Assembly: GCF_005405925.1 (NCBI RefSeq)
Contig: NZ_BJHV01000001.1
Location: forward strand, 992,001 to 1,056,000
Direction: 5' to 3'
From: Streptomyces antimycoticus
GTDB lineage: Bacteria > Actinomycetota > Actinomycetes > Streptomycetales > Streptomycetaceae
Length of the DNA: 64,000 nt
The stretch's first letter is position 1. Every line of letters begins with the position of its first letter. The position numbers were made by a program, and so were the translations under genes. The notes under the pieces are model-generated. The model was not told where the DNA came from, searched no databases, and was given only the letters and a program-made list of their open reading frames with translations. This document shows, one piece after another, positions 51,707-60,118 of the stretch.

Positions 51707-52872
51707 ATGAGCAATGATGTGCGCCTGGGATCCGAGTTGCCCGCATGGCCGCAGTATGGCGACGAAGAGCGCGAGGGCCTGATCCGGGCCCTGGATCAGG
51801 GGCAGTGGTGGCGTATCGGGGCGGTGAGGTCGACGCCTTCGAGGCGGAGTTCGCCGCGGCCCATGGCAGCGAGCACGCCCTCGCGGTCACCAACGGAACG
51901 CACGCGCTGGAGCTCGCCCTCGAGGTGCTCGGCGTCGGCGCCGGCACGGAGGTGATCGTTCCCGCGTTCACCTTCATCTCGTCCTCGCAGGCCGCGCAGC
52001 GGCTGGGCGCGGTGGCCGTTCCCGTGGATGTGGACCCGGACACCTACTGCATCGATCCATCGGCGGTCGAGGCGGCCATCGGCCCGAGGACCCGCGCGAT
52101 CATGCCGGTGCACATGGCGGGTCAGATGTGCGACATGGACGCGCTGGGCAAGCTGTCGGCCGACTCGGGGGTGCCGCTGATCCAGGACGCGGCCCACGCC
52201 CACGGAGCGCAGTGGCGCGGCAAGAAGGTCGGTGAGCTGGGCTCGGTCGCGGCGTTCAGTTTTCAGAACGGGAAACTGATGACCGCCGGTGAGGGCGGCG
52301 CCGTCCTCTTCCCCGACGCCGAGATGTACGAGAGGGGCTTTGTCCGGCACAGCTGCGGACGTCCGCCCACCGACCGCGGCTACTTCCACCGCACCTCGGG
52401 CTCCAACTTCCGGCTGAACGAGTTCTCCGCCTCGGTGCTGCGCGCCCAACTCGGCCGTCTGGAGGACCAGATCACCACGCGTGAGCAGCGCTGGCCGGTG
52501 CTGAGCCGACTGCTCGCCGAGATCCCCGGTGTCGTGCCGCAGTCGCGCGACGACCGCGGTGACCGCAACCCGCACTACATGGCGATGTTCCGGGTGCCGG
52601 GCCTCACCGAGGAGCGCCGCGCGAAGATCGTCGACGTGCTCATCGAACGCGGGGTGCCCGCCTTCGTCGCCTTCCGCGCGGTCTACCGTACGGATGCCTT
52701 CTGGGAGATCGCGGCGCCGGATCTGACGGTGGACGAGCTCGCCCGCCGCTGCCCGCACTCCGAGGCGCTCACCCGCGACTGTGTATGGCTGCACCACCGG
52801 GTGCTGCTGGGCAGCGAGGAGCAGATGCACGAAGTGGCCGCCGTCGTCGCCGACGTGCTCGCGGGCTCATGA
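51707..52872 (+). pseudogene. AHBA synthase (RifK-like, PLP-dependent), frameshifted
   Basis: From the ATG at 51707: SELPAWPQYGDEEREGLIRA, LDQGQWWRIG, after which the frame breaks and continues as GEVDAFEAEFAAAHGSEHAL in another frame to 52872. One extra G in the run at 51818-51821 joins them (about 388 residues). It is unmistakably AHBA synthase of the DegT/DnrJ fold: NGTHALELALEVLGVG, IVPAFTFISSSQAAQRLGAV, PVHMAGQMCDMDAL, QDAAHAHGAQWRGKKVG, FSFQNGKLMTAGEGGAV (PLP Lys) and LRHSCGRPP-like RHSCGRPPTDRGYFHR. It aromatises aminodehydroshikimate to AHBA. Probably intact in the organism. Confidence 0.92.
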
Positions 52873-53993
52873 GCGCCCCGTCCGCCGGCGGGACGCCGAT
52901 CCGGACCGCCGTGGTGGGGCTGGGGTGGGCGGCCCGCTCGATCTGGCTGCCCCGGCTCCGCCGCAACCCCGCCTTCACCGTGATCGCCGCGGTGGATCCC
53001 GACGAGCGCGGCCGCGCGGCCGTCGCCGAGACCGAGGGCGGGGACCGGCTGCCGGTGCTGGCGGCGGTCCACGACCTCGATCCCGCGGAGGTGGACCTGG
53101 CGGTGGTCGCGGTGCCCAACCATCTGCACTGCGCGGTCGCCACCGAGCTGCTGGCCAAGGGCATTGCGGTGTTCCTGGAGAAGCCGGTGTGCCTGACCTC
53201 CGAGGAGGCCGAGCGGCTGGCCGCGGCGGAGCGCTCCGGTGGCGCGGTGCTGCTGGCCGGCAGCGCGGCACGCTACCGCGCCGACGTGCGCGGGCTGTAC
53301 CGGATCGCCGCCCGGCTGGGCCGTATCCGCCATGTCGAACTCGCCTGGGTACGAGCGCGCGGCGTACCCGACCGGGGCGGCTGGTTCACCCAGCGGTCGC
53401 TCGCGGGTGGCGGGGCGCTGGTCGACCTGGGCTGGCACCTGTTCGACATCGCGGTTCCGCTGCTGGGCACCGCCGCGTTCCGGCATGCCATCGGCACCGT
53501 GTCCTCCGACTTCATCACCCAGCGGTCCTCGCGGGCCGCGTGGCGGGACGACGACGGTGGCCCGGAGCTCTCGGGCGGCACCGATGTGGAGGACACCGCG
53601 CGCGGATTCCTCATCACCGACGACGGCCGTTCGGTCGTGCTGCACGCGAGCTGGGCCTCGCACGAGGCGCTGGACACCACACGGGTCACGATCGACGGCA
53701 GCGCGGGCAGCGCGACCTTGCGCTGCACCTTCGGATTCAGCCCGAACCGCCTCGAGAAGTCCACCCTGACCCGCACGGTCGACGGTACGACTCGTCCGGT
53801 GGCCGTGCCCACCGAACCGATCGGCACCGAGTACGACCGGCAGCTCGACCTCGTTCCCGCGCTGCTGCGCGACCCGGCGGGGCGGGGCCGGGTGATCGAG
53901 GAGGTCCGCCGGACCATCGGCGCCATCGAACGGGTCTACGCCTCGGCCCGGATCCCCCAGGAGACCCGGGAGCCGGTGTCGGCGCCGGTGTGA
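52869..53993 (+). CDS. Gfo/Idh/MocA-family oxidoreductase (RifL-like)
   Basis: 374 residues, ATGA-overlapping the AHBA synthase stop. Rossmann start RTAVVGLGWAARSIWLPRL, VDLAVVAVPNHLHCAVATEL, FLEKPVCLTSEEAERL (catalytic Lys) and GGALVDLGWHLFDIAVPLL. RifL works with RifK in making UDP-3-keto-glucose-derived kanosamine/AHBA precursors; it is the oxidoreductase partner of the aminotransferase. Order rifK-rifL-rifM is as in the rifamycin cluster. Confidence 0.9.
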   Translation: MSAPSAGGTPIRTAVVGLGWAARSIWLPRLRRNPAFTVIAAVDPDERGRAAVAETEGGDRLPVLAAVHDLDPAEVDLAVVAVPNHLHCAVATELLAKGIAVFLEKPVCLTSEEAERLAAAERSGGAVLLAGSAARYRADVRGLYRIAARLGRIRHVELAWVRARGVPDRGGWFTQRSLAGGGALVDLGWHLFDIAVPLLGTAAFRHAIGTVSSDFITQRSSRAAWRDDDGGPELSGGTDVEDTARGFLITDDGRSVVLHASWASHEALDTTRVTIDGSAGSATLRCTFGFSPNRLEKSTLTRTVDGTTRPVAVPTEPIGTEYDRQLDLVPALLRDPAGRGRVIEEVRRTIGAIERVYASARIPQETREPVSAPV

Positions 53994-54076
53994 CCGCACC
54001 GGCCGGCTGCCGCCTCATCCGCTCGCCATCGCCATCCCCTGCCGCCTCACCCTGCTCGCGGTCGTCATCCCGCTCC

Positions 54077-54170
54077 CCGGACCGCCCCTGAGAGCGGACC
54101 ACCCCTGAGACCGCACCACCTCTGAGCCCCGGACCGCCTCCGAGACCCGGACCGCCTTCGAGACCCGGAC
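54077..54170 (+). repeat. Imperfect 17-18-nt tandem repeats before the rifM-like gene
   Basis: Five units begin at 54077, 54095, 54112, 54129 and 54147, with the form CCGGACCGCCTCCGAGAC and variants, followed by a partial sixth. They fill much of the 217-nt gap between the rifL-like and rifM-like genes. No coding sense is obvious; they may be an mRNA spacer or a slippage product. Confidence 0.65.
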
Positions 54171-54210
54171 CGGTGGTCCGCCGAACCGGCCCGCACCACG
54201 GGAGTGTTCA

Positions 54211-54906
54211 ATGACCAGCCATCCGATCAGTCACGGCGACCCGCTCTCCGGCGCGGGTACCGCCCCGGCCACCTCGGTGGTCTTCGACCTCGACGGTGTC
54301 CTCGTCAACAGCTTCACGGTGATGCGCGAGGCGTTCACCCTCGCCTACGCCGAGGTCGTCGGCGAGGGTGAGCCACCCTTCGAGGAGTACAACCGGCATC
54401 TGGGCCGCTATTTCCCCGACATCATGCGGATCATGGGTCTTCCGCTGGAGATGGAGGCCCCGTTCGTCCGCGAGAGCTACCGGCTCGCCCACCTGGTGGA
54501 GGTGTTCGACGGTGTGCCCGAGCTGCTGACGGAGTTACGTCACCGCGGGCTGCGGCTCGCCGTGGCCACCGGGAAGAGCGGACCGCGGGCGCGTTCGCTG
54601 CTCGACACGTTGGGCATCCGTGGGCAGTTCCACGTGGTCCTCGGCTCGGACGAGGTGGCGCGGCCCAAGCCCGCGCCGGACATCGTGCTGAAGGCGATGG
54701 ACCTGATGGACGCCGACCCCGACCGGACCGTGATGGTCGGAGACGCGGTGACCGACCTGGCCAGCGCGCGGGGGGCCGGGATCACCGCGGTGGCGGCGAT
54801 GTGGGGGGAGACCGACGAGAAGACCCTGCTCGCGGCGGAGCCCGATGTGATCCTGCACAAACCCACCGAACTGCTGGCGCTCTGCCCCGAGGTGACGGCG
54901 CCCTAG
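54211..54906 (+). CDS. HAD-family phosphatase (RifM-like)
   Basis: 231 residues; GGGAG lies 8-12 nt before the ATG. HAD motifs: VVFDLDGVLVNSF (nucleophile Asp), LAVATGKSGPRARSLL (motif II), FHVVLGSDEVARPKPAPDIV (motif III Lys) and DRTVMVGDAVTDLASARGAG (motif IV). RifM is the phosphatase step of the kanosamine branch leading to AHBA. Codon 109 (54535-54537) is TTA, so translation may depend on bldA tRNA and thus on developmental stage. Confidence 0.88.
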   Translation: MTSHPISHGDPLSGAGTAPATSVVFDLDGVLVNSFTVMREAFTLAYAEVVGEGEPPFEEYNRHLGRYFPDIMRIMGLPLEMEAPFVRESYRLAHLVEVFDGVPELLTELRHRGLRLAVATGKSGPRARSLLDTLGIRGQFHVVLGSDEVARPKPAPDIVLKAMDLMDADPDRTVMVGDAVTDLASARGAGITAVAAMWGETDEKTLLAAEPDVILHKPTELLALCPEVTAP

Positions 54907-54999
54907 CTCCGCGCGTTACGTCCGCCCAGGTACCTCCGCCCGGGCCCGGGTCCGCACCGGACCCGGCCCCGGCTGGTGCGCATTGGGCGACGGCGAACG

Positions 55000-55479
55000 T
55001 CACGCCCCGGTGGTCGAGCCGGGCCGGACGATCATCAGCACGACGACGATCGCCCAGAGCAGGTTGAAGACTCCGGTGAGCATGGCCAGCCGAGCCGCGC
55101 GCGCGGATTCCCCCTTGGTGGCCGTGTCCTGGGGCGCGGTGAGCAGACCCCGCTGGGCCGGGAGGATGACCAGCGCGAGGACGACCGCGGCGACCGTGGT
55201 CAGGACGATCGACGCGATGAGCCAGACATCGGTGAGGACGCCGAGTTGGGCACCGGTGGCCAGGCCGAAGACCGGCACGGTGATACCCACGAGGGCATAG
55301 CCACGGCAGATCCGGTGCAGGAGTGCGGCGACTCCGGCGGCCCGTTGGTCGTCGGAGGCTTCGGGGCGCGGTGCGGCGGCCTGGCGCGCATAGCGCGGGA
55401 ACAGCGAGGCGGCCACCGCGATCGGCCCGACCGCCAGGATCGCCGCGAGGACGTGTATGGACAGCAGCAGCTTGGTCAT
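55000..55479 (-). CDS. Small integral membrane protein (paralogue of 18287-18763)
   Basis: 159 residues, four membrane helices (LLSIHVLAAILAVGPIAVAA; GITVPVFGLATGAQLGVL; IASIVLTTVAAVVLALVIL; FNLLWAIVVVLMIV) and the same end MIVRPGSTTGA as its paralogue. Function unknown. It is divergent from a PadR regulator, and two PadR-like palindromes lie between them, one of them next to this gene's start, so repression by that PadR is likely. Confidence 0.78.
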   Translation of the reverse strand: MTKLLLSIHVLAAILAVGPIAVAASLFPRYARQAAAPRPEASDDQRAAGVAALLHRICRGYALVGITVPVFGLATGAQLGVLTDVWLIASIVLTTVAAVVLALVILPAQRGLLTAPQDTATKGESARAARLAMLTGVFNLLWAIVVVLMIVRPGSTTGA

Positions 55480-55510
55480 GGCAAGCCTTCCGGGCCGATG
55501 GACCTATATG

Positions 55511-55565
55511 TTGGCTGCCAATACATAGCATGCCTACACCTCCTATAGGTAGGCTGCCTACCTAT
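55511..55565. promoter_or_regulatory. Two PadR-type palindromes in the divergent region
   Basis: ATAGGTAGGC-T-GCCTACCTAT (55545-55565) is a perfect 10-1-10 palindrome that runs into the PadR start codon. TTGGC-T-GCCAA (55511-55521), in a longer imperfect dyad with TATATG and ATACATA flanks, lies 39 nt away centre to centre, near the membrane-protein start. Both share the GGC-T-GCC core, so one protein could bind both. Confidence 0.7.
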
Positions 55566-55905
55566 GAGGGCAGACAGAGTGCGAGGACACCTGGACGGGT
55601 TGCTGATGGCCGTGCTCGAGCAGGGGCCACTGCACGGGTACGCGATCATCACCGCGGTTCAGCAGCGCAGCGGAGGCGTGCTCGACCTGCGCACGGGCAC
55701 CATCTACCCGGCGCTCAACAAGCTGGAGCGGCTCGGGCTGCTGACCAGTAGCTGGGAGTCGGTCGGCGAGCGACGACGGCGTTGCTACCAGCTCACCGAC
55801 GCGGGGCGGAGAAGCCTGGCCGAGGAGCGCACCGCATGGCGGGAGTTCACCACGGCGATCGGTTCCGTTCTGACCCCCGGGGCCGAGCCCTGGTCCGCCA
55901 CATGA
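55564..55905 (+). CDS. PadR-family transcriptional regulator
   Basis: 113 residues. PadR winged helix: LLMAVLEQGPLHGYAIITAV, LRTGTIYPALNKLERLGLL, SVGERRRRCYQLTDAGRRSL. The ATG sits at the edge of a perfect operator palindrome, implying autorepression. Its stop overlaps the next gene by ATGA. Effector unknown. Short PadR proteins of this kind often pair with HAAS-domain membrane proteins, as here. Confidence 0.92.
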   Translation: MRADRVRGHLDGLLMAVLEQGPLHGYAIITAVQQRSGGVLDLRTGTIYPALNKLERLGLLTSSWESVGERRRRCYQLTDAGRRSLAEERTAWREFTTAIGSVLTPGAEPWSAT

Positions 55906-56651
55906 GCGCCCACGGCCGACAGGCCGATCCCGTCAAAGGGCACACCGTCGGCACCCATCCTGCCGAGGCCGATCCCGTCGAGGAGTACATCGCCGACCTG
56001 ACGGCCCTCCTGCACGGTCCGGCGCGGGCCAAGGCGCGGATGATCGAGGAGATACGCGAGGGTCTGACGGAGACGGTGGCGACGCACACCCGAGGCGGAA
56101 GCGCACCCGACCGGGCCGCGGACCACGCGGTACGGGAGTTCGGCACACCGGAGGAACTCGCGCCCGCCTGCCAGCGGGAACTGACCATCGCACAGGCGCG
56201 GCACACCGCGTGGGCCGTAGCCCTCACCGCCCCCTTCCTGGCCGCCTGCTGGTATCTGACCTCGAGCACCGCACACGGCCAGGACGGGCTGGTGCCACGC
56301 GCCGCCCAGTCGCTCGCCACGCAGTTGGCCGCCGTCATCGGCGCGATCGCGCTGCTCGCCGCGCTGGCACTGGCCGTCACCGGCCCCCTGGCCCGTCGGC
56401 TGCCCACACCGCACCGGCTGCCCCTGGCGATCGCATGGGTCGGCACCACGGCGGGAGTGGCCATGGGGATCGCCACGCTCACCCTCGCCGTCGCTTCCCT
56501 CCTGGCCACGGACTGGCCGCTGCTCGCGCTCGCCGGGGCCTTCGCCGCCGTGTCGCACGCCGTGGTGGCCCCTTCGGCCCGCGCCTGCCGCCGGTGCGCC
56601 CGGCCGGCGTTCGCCTCCCCACCGTCTCCCGGCGGTGTGGCCGGCCACTGA
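55902..56651 (+). CDS. HAAS-domain membrane protein paired with PadR
   Basis: 249 residues. The N-terminal soluble part (DPVEEYIADLTALLHGPARA, MIEEIREGLTETVATHTR, AVREFGTPEELAPACQREL) is the HAAS/permease-prefix type of helical domain. Four membrane helices follow (TAWAVALTAPFLAACWYL; LAAVIGAIALLAALALAVTG; PLAIAWVGTTAGVAMGIATL; WPLLALAGAFAAVSHAVVA) and a Cys-containing tail. HAAS proteins are transcriptionally and probably functionally linked with PadR regulators; the molecular role is not settled. Translationally coupled to the PadR gene. Confidence 0.85.
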   Translation: MSAHGRQADPVKGHTVGTHPAEADPVEEYIADLTALLHGPARAKARMIEEIREGLTETVATHTRGGSAPDRAADHAVREFGTPEELAPACQRELTIAQARHTAWAVALTAPFLAACWYLTSSTAHGQDGLVPRAAQSLATQLAAVIGAIALLAALALAVTGPLARRLPTPHRLPLAIAWVGTTAGVAMGIATLTLAVASLLATDWPLLALAGAFAAVSHAVVAPSARACRRCARPAFASPPSPGGVAGH

Positions 56652-56662
56652 TCAAGGCCCGC

Positions 56663-56692
56663 TCCCCCGCCCGCCACCGGCCGGGCGGGGGA
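56663..56692. terminator. Hairpin between HAAS and sigma-factor genes
   Basis: TCCCCCGCCCG (56663-56673) and CGGGCGGGGGA (56682-56692) form a perfect 11-bp stem with an 8-nt loop. It is 12 nt after the HAAS gene stop and before the end of the converging sigma-factor gene. Confidence 0.75.
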
Positions 56693-56767
56693 CCGTGGTG
56701 ACGTACGGGACGCAGCAGGCGGCGGCCGATGGCCCGCCACCCGCCGCGTCCCGCATCGTCGTGGGGC

Positions 56768-57400
56768 TCAGCCCGCCAACCGCACGGGTTCCGCAGCCTT
56801 CTCGGCCGCGGCCAGCAGTGCGGTGATGTCCTCACGAGCGCGGGCCACACGGGAGCGCACGGTGCCGATGGGGCAGCCGGTGGCGGTGGCGGCGTCCGCG
56901 TAGGGCAGACCGAGCACCGTGGTGAGGAGGAACATCTCGCGGCGCGCCGGGGCCAGCGCCGCCAGCAGGTCCATCAGCGCCACCCCCTCGTCGAACCCGG
57001 GGAGCCCGACCGGCTGCGCCCGTTCGGCCACCTCCTGCCAGTCGTCCGCGTCCAGGGTGCGGGGGCGGGCGGCGGCCGTTCGGTAGCGGTCGACGACCAC
57101 CCGGCGGGCGATCGACAGCAGCCACGTCCGGGCCGATGAGCGGCCGGCGAAGCGCGAGAGTCCGGTCAGCGCCCGCAGATACGTCTCCTGGGCGAGGTCC
57201 TCACAGCCGTGGGGGTCGGCGGTGAGATGGAGTACGAAGCGGCGTACATCGCGGTAGGTGGCGCGGATGAAGTGGTCGACCGCGTCGCGGTCGCCGTCAC
57301 GGGCGGCCAGCGCCCATGCGGTGACCTGGCGGTCGTTCGCCGCGGTGGTGAAGCCGTGCACGGCTCTCATCGGTGCGGCGGGCAGCGTGGCGGAAGGCAT
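56768..57400 (-). CDS. ECF RNA polymerase sigma factor
   Basis: 210 residues from the ATG at 57400 (GAAGGA 8 nt upstream). Sigma region 2: DAVDHFIRATYRDVRRFVLH, DPHGCEDLAQETYLRALTGL, SSARTWLLSIARRVVVDRYR. Region 4: RREMFLLTTVLGLPYADAAT, GCPIGTVRSRVARARED. The pattern is close to the SigC-like group. No anti-sigma gene is adjacent; instead a Met/His-rich membrane protein and a PepSY protein follow, which in actinobacteria are often linked with copper handling. Targets unknown. Confidence 0.9.
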   Translation of the reverse strand: MPSATLPAAPMRAVHGFTTAANDRQVTAWALAARDGDRDAVDHFIRATYRDVRRFVLHLTADPHGCEDLAQETYLRALTGLSRFAGRSSARTWLLSIARRVVVDRYRTAAARPRTLDADDWQEVAERAQPVGLPGFDEGVALMDLLAALAPARREMFLLTTVLGLPYADAATATGCPIGTVRSRVARAREDITALLAAAEKAAEPVRLAG

Positions 57401-57584
57401 CGTCACACGTCCTTCGAGTGGCGGTGAACGGCACACCGGCATGCGCCACCGGCCGCGCGAGCGCGCGGCGGGACGGCGAGAGGCCGGCGGTGCCGACGGA
57501 TGGGGCCGACGCCGGGCAGGCGCCGGTACTCCGCCCGTCAACCGGCGCTCACCCCAGGTCAGGGGCGGGGGAAGGACGGGCGGT

Positions 57585-58334
57585 TCAGCGGATGGCGAGC
57601 CGTCTCGGTGGCCCTCTGCGGAGAATGACGTGCCGTAGCAGGACTTCGCGCGGCCGGCGGGCGAAGGCCGGTGCGGACGGCCATGCGGGCAGCGGAGTGG
57701 CGCCCGCGCCCAGGATGCGCAGGGCGAGGACGAGGGGGACGAACAGCAGGGCCGCGAGCGCGCGGCCGAGCCGGAAGGCGGCCCGCTCGCCGCGCCACAG
57801 CCACAGTCCGCAGATCAGGGCCGCGAGCAGGTGGGCCGTGGTCATGCCTGCCCCGCCCGGACCCGCCCAGGGCCACGGCAGATGGCCCATCGACGGCGCG
57901 GCGGAGGAGGTCGCGTCCGCGCCATGGTGCATATGGCCCATGGCGGCGCCGCTCATCGGGGCGGCGCCCATGTCCCGCATACCGGGCATCCCGTCGCCCA
58001 TGGCGCTTCCCGCGCCGGGAGCGGCGGTCATCTCCGCGCATCGGAACGCCATGTGCAGGCCCAGTTGCGCGACCACCGTCGCCCCGGTCACGACCAGTGC
58101 TCCGCGCTCGCGTCCGGCGATCCACCACGCGGCGGCCGTCGTCCCGGCGAACGCGGCGGCCACGGCCCACACCGGCAGGGCGCCACCGGACATCAGCGTG
58201 TGTCCGAGCGCGGTCACCACGACGCACACAGCGGCGAACACGGCGGCTCGTGCGAGACGGAAGGGTGGCCCGGCGGACATGGCAGCCATGGTGCCAGCCG
58301 TCGCCGGTGTGCGTGACGACGGCTCGATCTTCAT
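57585..58334 (-). CDS. Met/His-rich integral membrane protein (DUF5134-like)
   Basis: About 249 residues from the ATG at 58334 (58289 is an alternative). Six or so membrane helices; between helices 3 and 4 a loop rich in Met and His (MGDGMPGMRDMGAAPMSGAA, MGHMHHGADA) that could bind copper or silver. Resembles DUF5134 membrane proteins. Located between the sigma-factor gene and a divergent PepSY protein that has a similar Met/His stretch. A role in metal sensing or handling is an inference. Confidence 0.78.
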   Translation of the reverse strand: MKIEPSSRTPATAGTMAAMSAGPPFRLARAAVFAAVCVVVTALGHTLMSGGALPVWAVAAAFAGTTAAAWWIAGRERGALVVTGATVVAQLGLHMAFRCAEMTAAPGAGSAMGDGMPGMRDMGAAPMSGAAMGHMHHGADATSSAAPSMGHLPWPWAGPGGAGMTTAHLLAALICGLWLWRGERAAFRLGRALAALLFVPLVLALRILGAGATPLPAWPSAPAFARRPREVLLRHVILRRGPPRRLAIR

Positions 58335-58496
58335 CACGCCGATGACAAGCGTGGCGTGGGGGCCACCCCCGAATGAGTCCACGTGAGCCAGATCACAGAT
58401 GATGCCCGGAACTCGACTGGGTGTGCGGCCGACAACTCAACCGGCGCGGCCCCCTATGCGTCCGCCCCGCCGTTGCCCCCGAACCAGGAGTCGTCC

Positions 58497-60044
58497 ATGT
58501 CCGCTGAACCGCTCGCCCCTGCCACGGGCGATTCCCCGGATGATGCCGCCGACAGGGAGCCACACTCCCCCACCGAGGCCGAGTCCGGCGGGGCCACAGC
58601 CGAATCCGGCGGCGCCGGAGCGGGGTCCACCTCCGACGGCTCCGGCTCCGGGTCCGGCGGGTCCGTATGGGTGGGCCTGCGGCCGCTGGTGCTGCGGCTG
58701 CACTTCTACGCGGGGGTGCTGGTCGCGCCGTTCCTGCTGGTCGCGGCCGTGACCGGACTGCTGTACGCCGGATCGTTCCAGGCCGAGAAGCTGGTCTACG
58801 CCCACGAGCTGCGCGTCCCGGTCGGCGACCGTGAACTGCCGATCTCCCAGCAGGTGGCAGCCGCGCGCAAGGTCCACCCCGAGGGTGAGATCAGCGCCGT
58901 ACGGCCCTCTCCCGAGGACGGTGCCACCACGCGGGTGCTGCTCTCCGGCGTCAAGGGCGTCGATCCCGACCATACGTTGGCCGTGTTCGTCGACCCGTAC
59001 ACCGCGAAGGTGCGCGGGGCGCTGGAGCAGTACGGCTCCACCGGCGCCCTCCCGCTGCGCACCTGGATCGATGAGTTCCACCGCGATCTGCACCTCGGGC
59101 AGACCGGCCGCCTCTACAGCGAACTCGCCGCCAGCTGGCTGTGGGTCATCGCCCTCGGCGGTGTGGTGCTCTGGCTCAGCCGCCACCGTAAGAAGCGCAC
59201 ACCGCGGGCGGTCGCGCTGCCCGGCCGCGCCACGACCGGCCGCAAGCGCACCATGTCCTTTCATGGCGCGGTCGGGCTGTGGGTGGCGCTGGGGCTGCTG
59301 TTCCTGTCCGCCACCGGCCTGACCTGGTCCACCTACGCGGGGGCCAACGTGGAGGACCTGCGTACCGCCCTCGGCCAGACCACCCCGACTGTCTCGGCCA
59401 CCGTCGGCGGCGGCGAACACGCCGGACACCATATGGGCTCCGGTTCCATGCCGGGCATGGACATGGGCGGTACGGGCGAGGCGGCCGGGCACACCGCCGA
59501 TGTGGGTCTGGACACCGTATTGAAAGCCGCCCGGGCCAAGGACCTGGACAACCCCGTCGAGATCGTTCCGCCCGCCGAGCCGGGCAGTGGGTATGTCGTC
59601 AGCCAGATCCAGCGCAGCTGGCCCGAGAAGCAGGACTCGGTGGCCATCGACCCGGCCACGGGTGAGGTGACCGACGTCCAGCGGTTCGCCGACTACCCGG
59701 TGCTCGCCAAGCTCAGCCGCTGGGGCATCGACCTCCACACCGGAAACCTCTTCGGCCTCGTCAACCAGATCGCCCTGGCCGCTCTCGCGCTCGCGCTGAT
59801 CCTGCTGATCGTCTGGGGCTACCGCATGTGGTGGCAGCGCGGCCGTGCCTCCGCGTTCGGCCGCCCGATCCCCCGCGGCGCGTGGCGGCGGGTACCGCTG
59901 TACGTCCTCCTCCCCCTGGCCGCGGCCACCGCCGTGATCGGCTACTACCTGCCCCTCCTCGGTATCCCACTGGTCGCCTTCCTGGCCGTCGACATCACCA
60001 TGGGTGAGATCGCCCGCCGACGCGGCACCGCCCCTGCCCCCTGA
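58497..60044 (+). CDS. PepSY-associated transmembrane protein with Met/His loop
   Basis: 515 residues from the ATG at 58497 (CCAGGAG 7 nt before; GTG at 58383 would add 38 residues). An acidic, Ser/Gly-rich N-terminus precedes PepSY_TM features: LHFYAGVLVAPFLLVAAVTG, WIDEFHRDLHLGQTGRLYSE, ASWLWVIALGGVVLWLSRHR, KRTMSFHGAVGLWVALGLLF and SRWGIDLHTGNLFGLVNQI. Four membrane helices. The outer loop contains GEHAGHHMGSGSMPGMDMGG, likely a copper site. Family members are often iron- or copper-related membrane reductases. Divergent from the Met/His-rich membrane gene. Confidence 0.87.
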   Translation: MSAEPLAPATGDSPDDAADREPHSPTEAESGGATAESGGAGAGSTSDGSGSGSGGSVWVGLRPLVLRLHFYAGVLVAPFLLVAAVTGLLYAGSFQAEKLVYAHELRVPVGDRELPISQQVAAARKVHPEGEISAVRPSPEDGATTRVLLSGVKGVDPDHTLAVFVDPYTAKVRGALEQYGSTGALPLRTWIDEFHRDLHLGQTGRLYSELAASWLWVIALGGVVLWLSRHRKKRTPRAVALPGRATTGRKRTMSFHGAVGLWVALGLLFLSATGLTWSTYAGANVEDLRTALGQTTPTVSATVGGGEHAGHHMGSGSMPGMDMGGTGEAAGHTADVGLDTVLKAARAKDLDNPVEIVPPAEPGSGYVVSQIQRSWPEKQDSVAIDPATGEVTDVQRFADYPVLAKLSRWGIDLHTGNLFGLVNQIALAALALALILLIVWGYRMWWQRGRASAFGRPIPRGAWRRVPLYVLLPLAAATAVIGYYLPLLGIPLVAFLAVDITMGEIARRRGTAPAP

Positions 60045-60118
60045 CGCTTTGCTGCCTCGGCAACGAACTTTGCGCCCATGATGGGTGGGCTCGCATGGTG
60101 GCCGTGGAGGTGGTCGAA

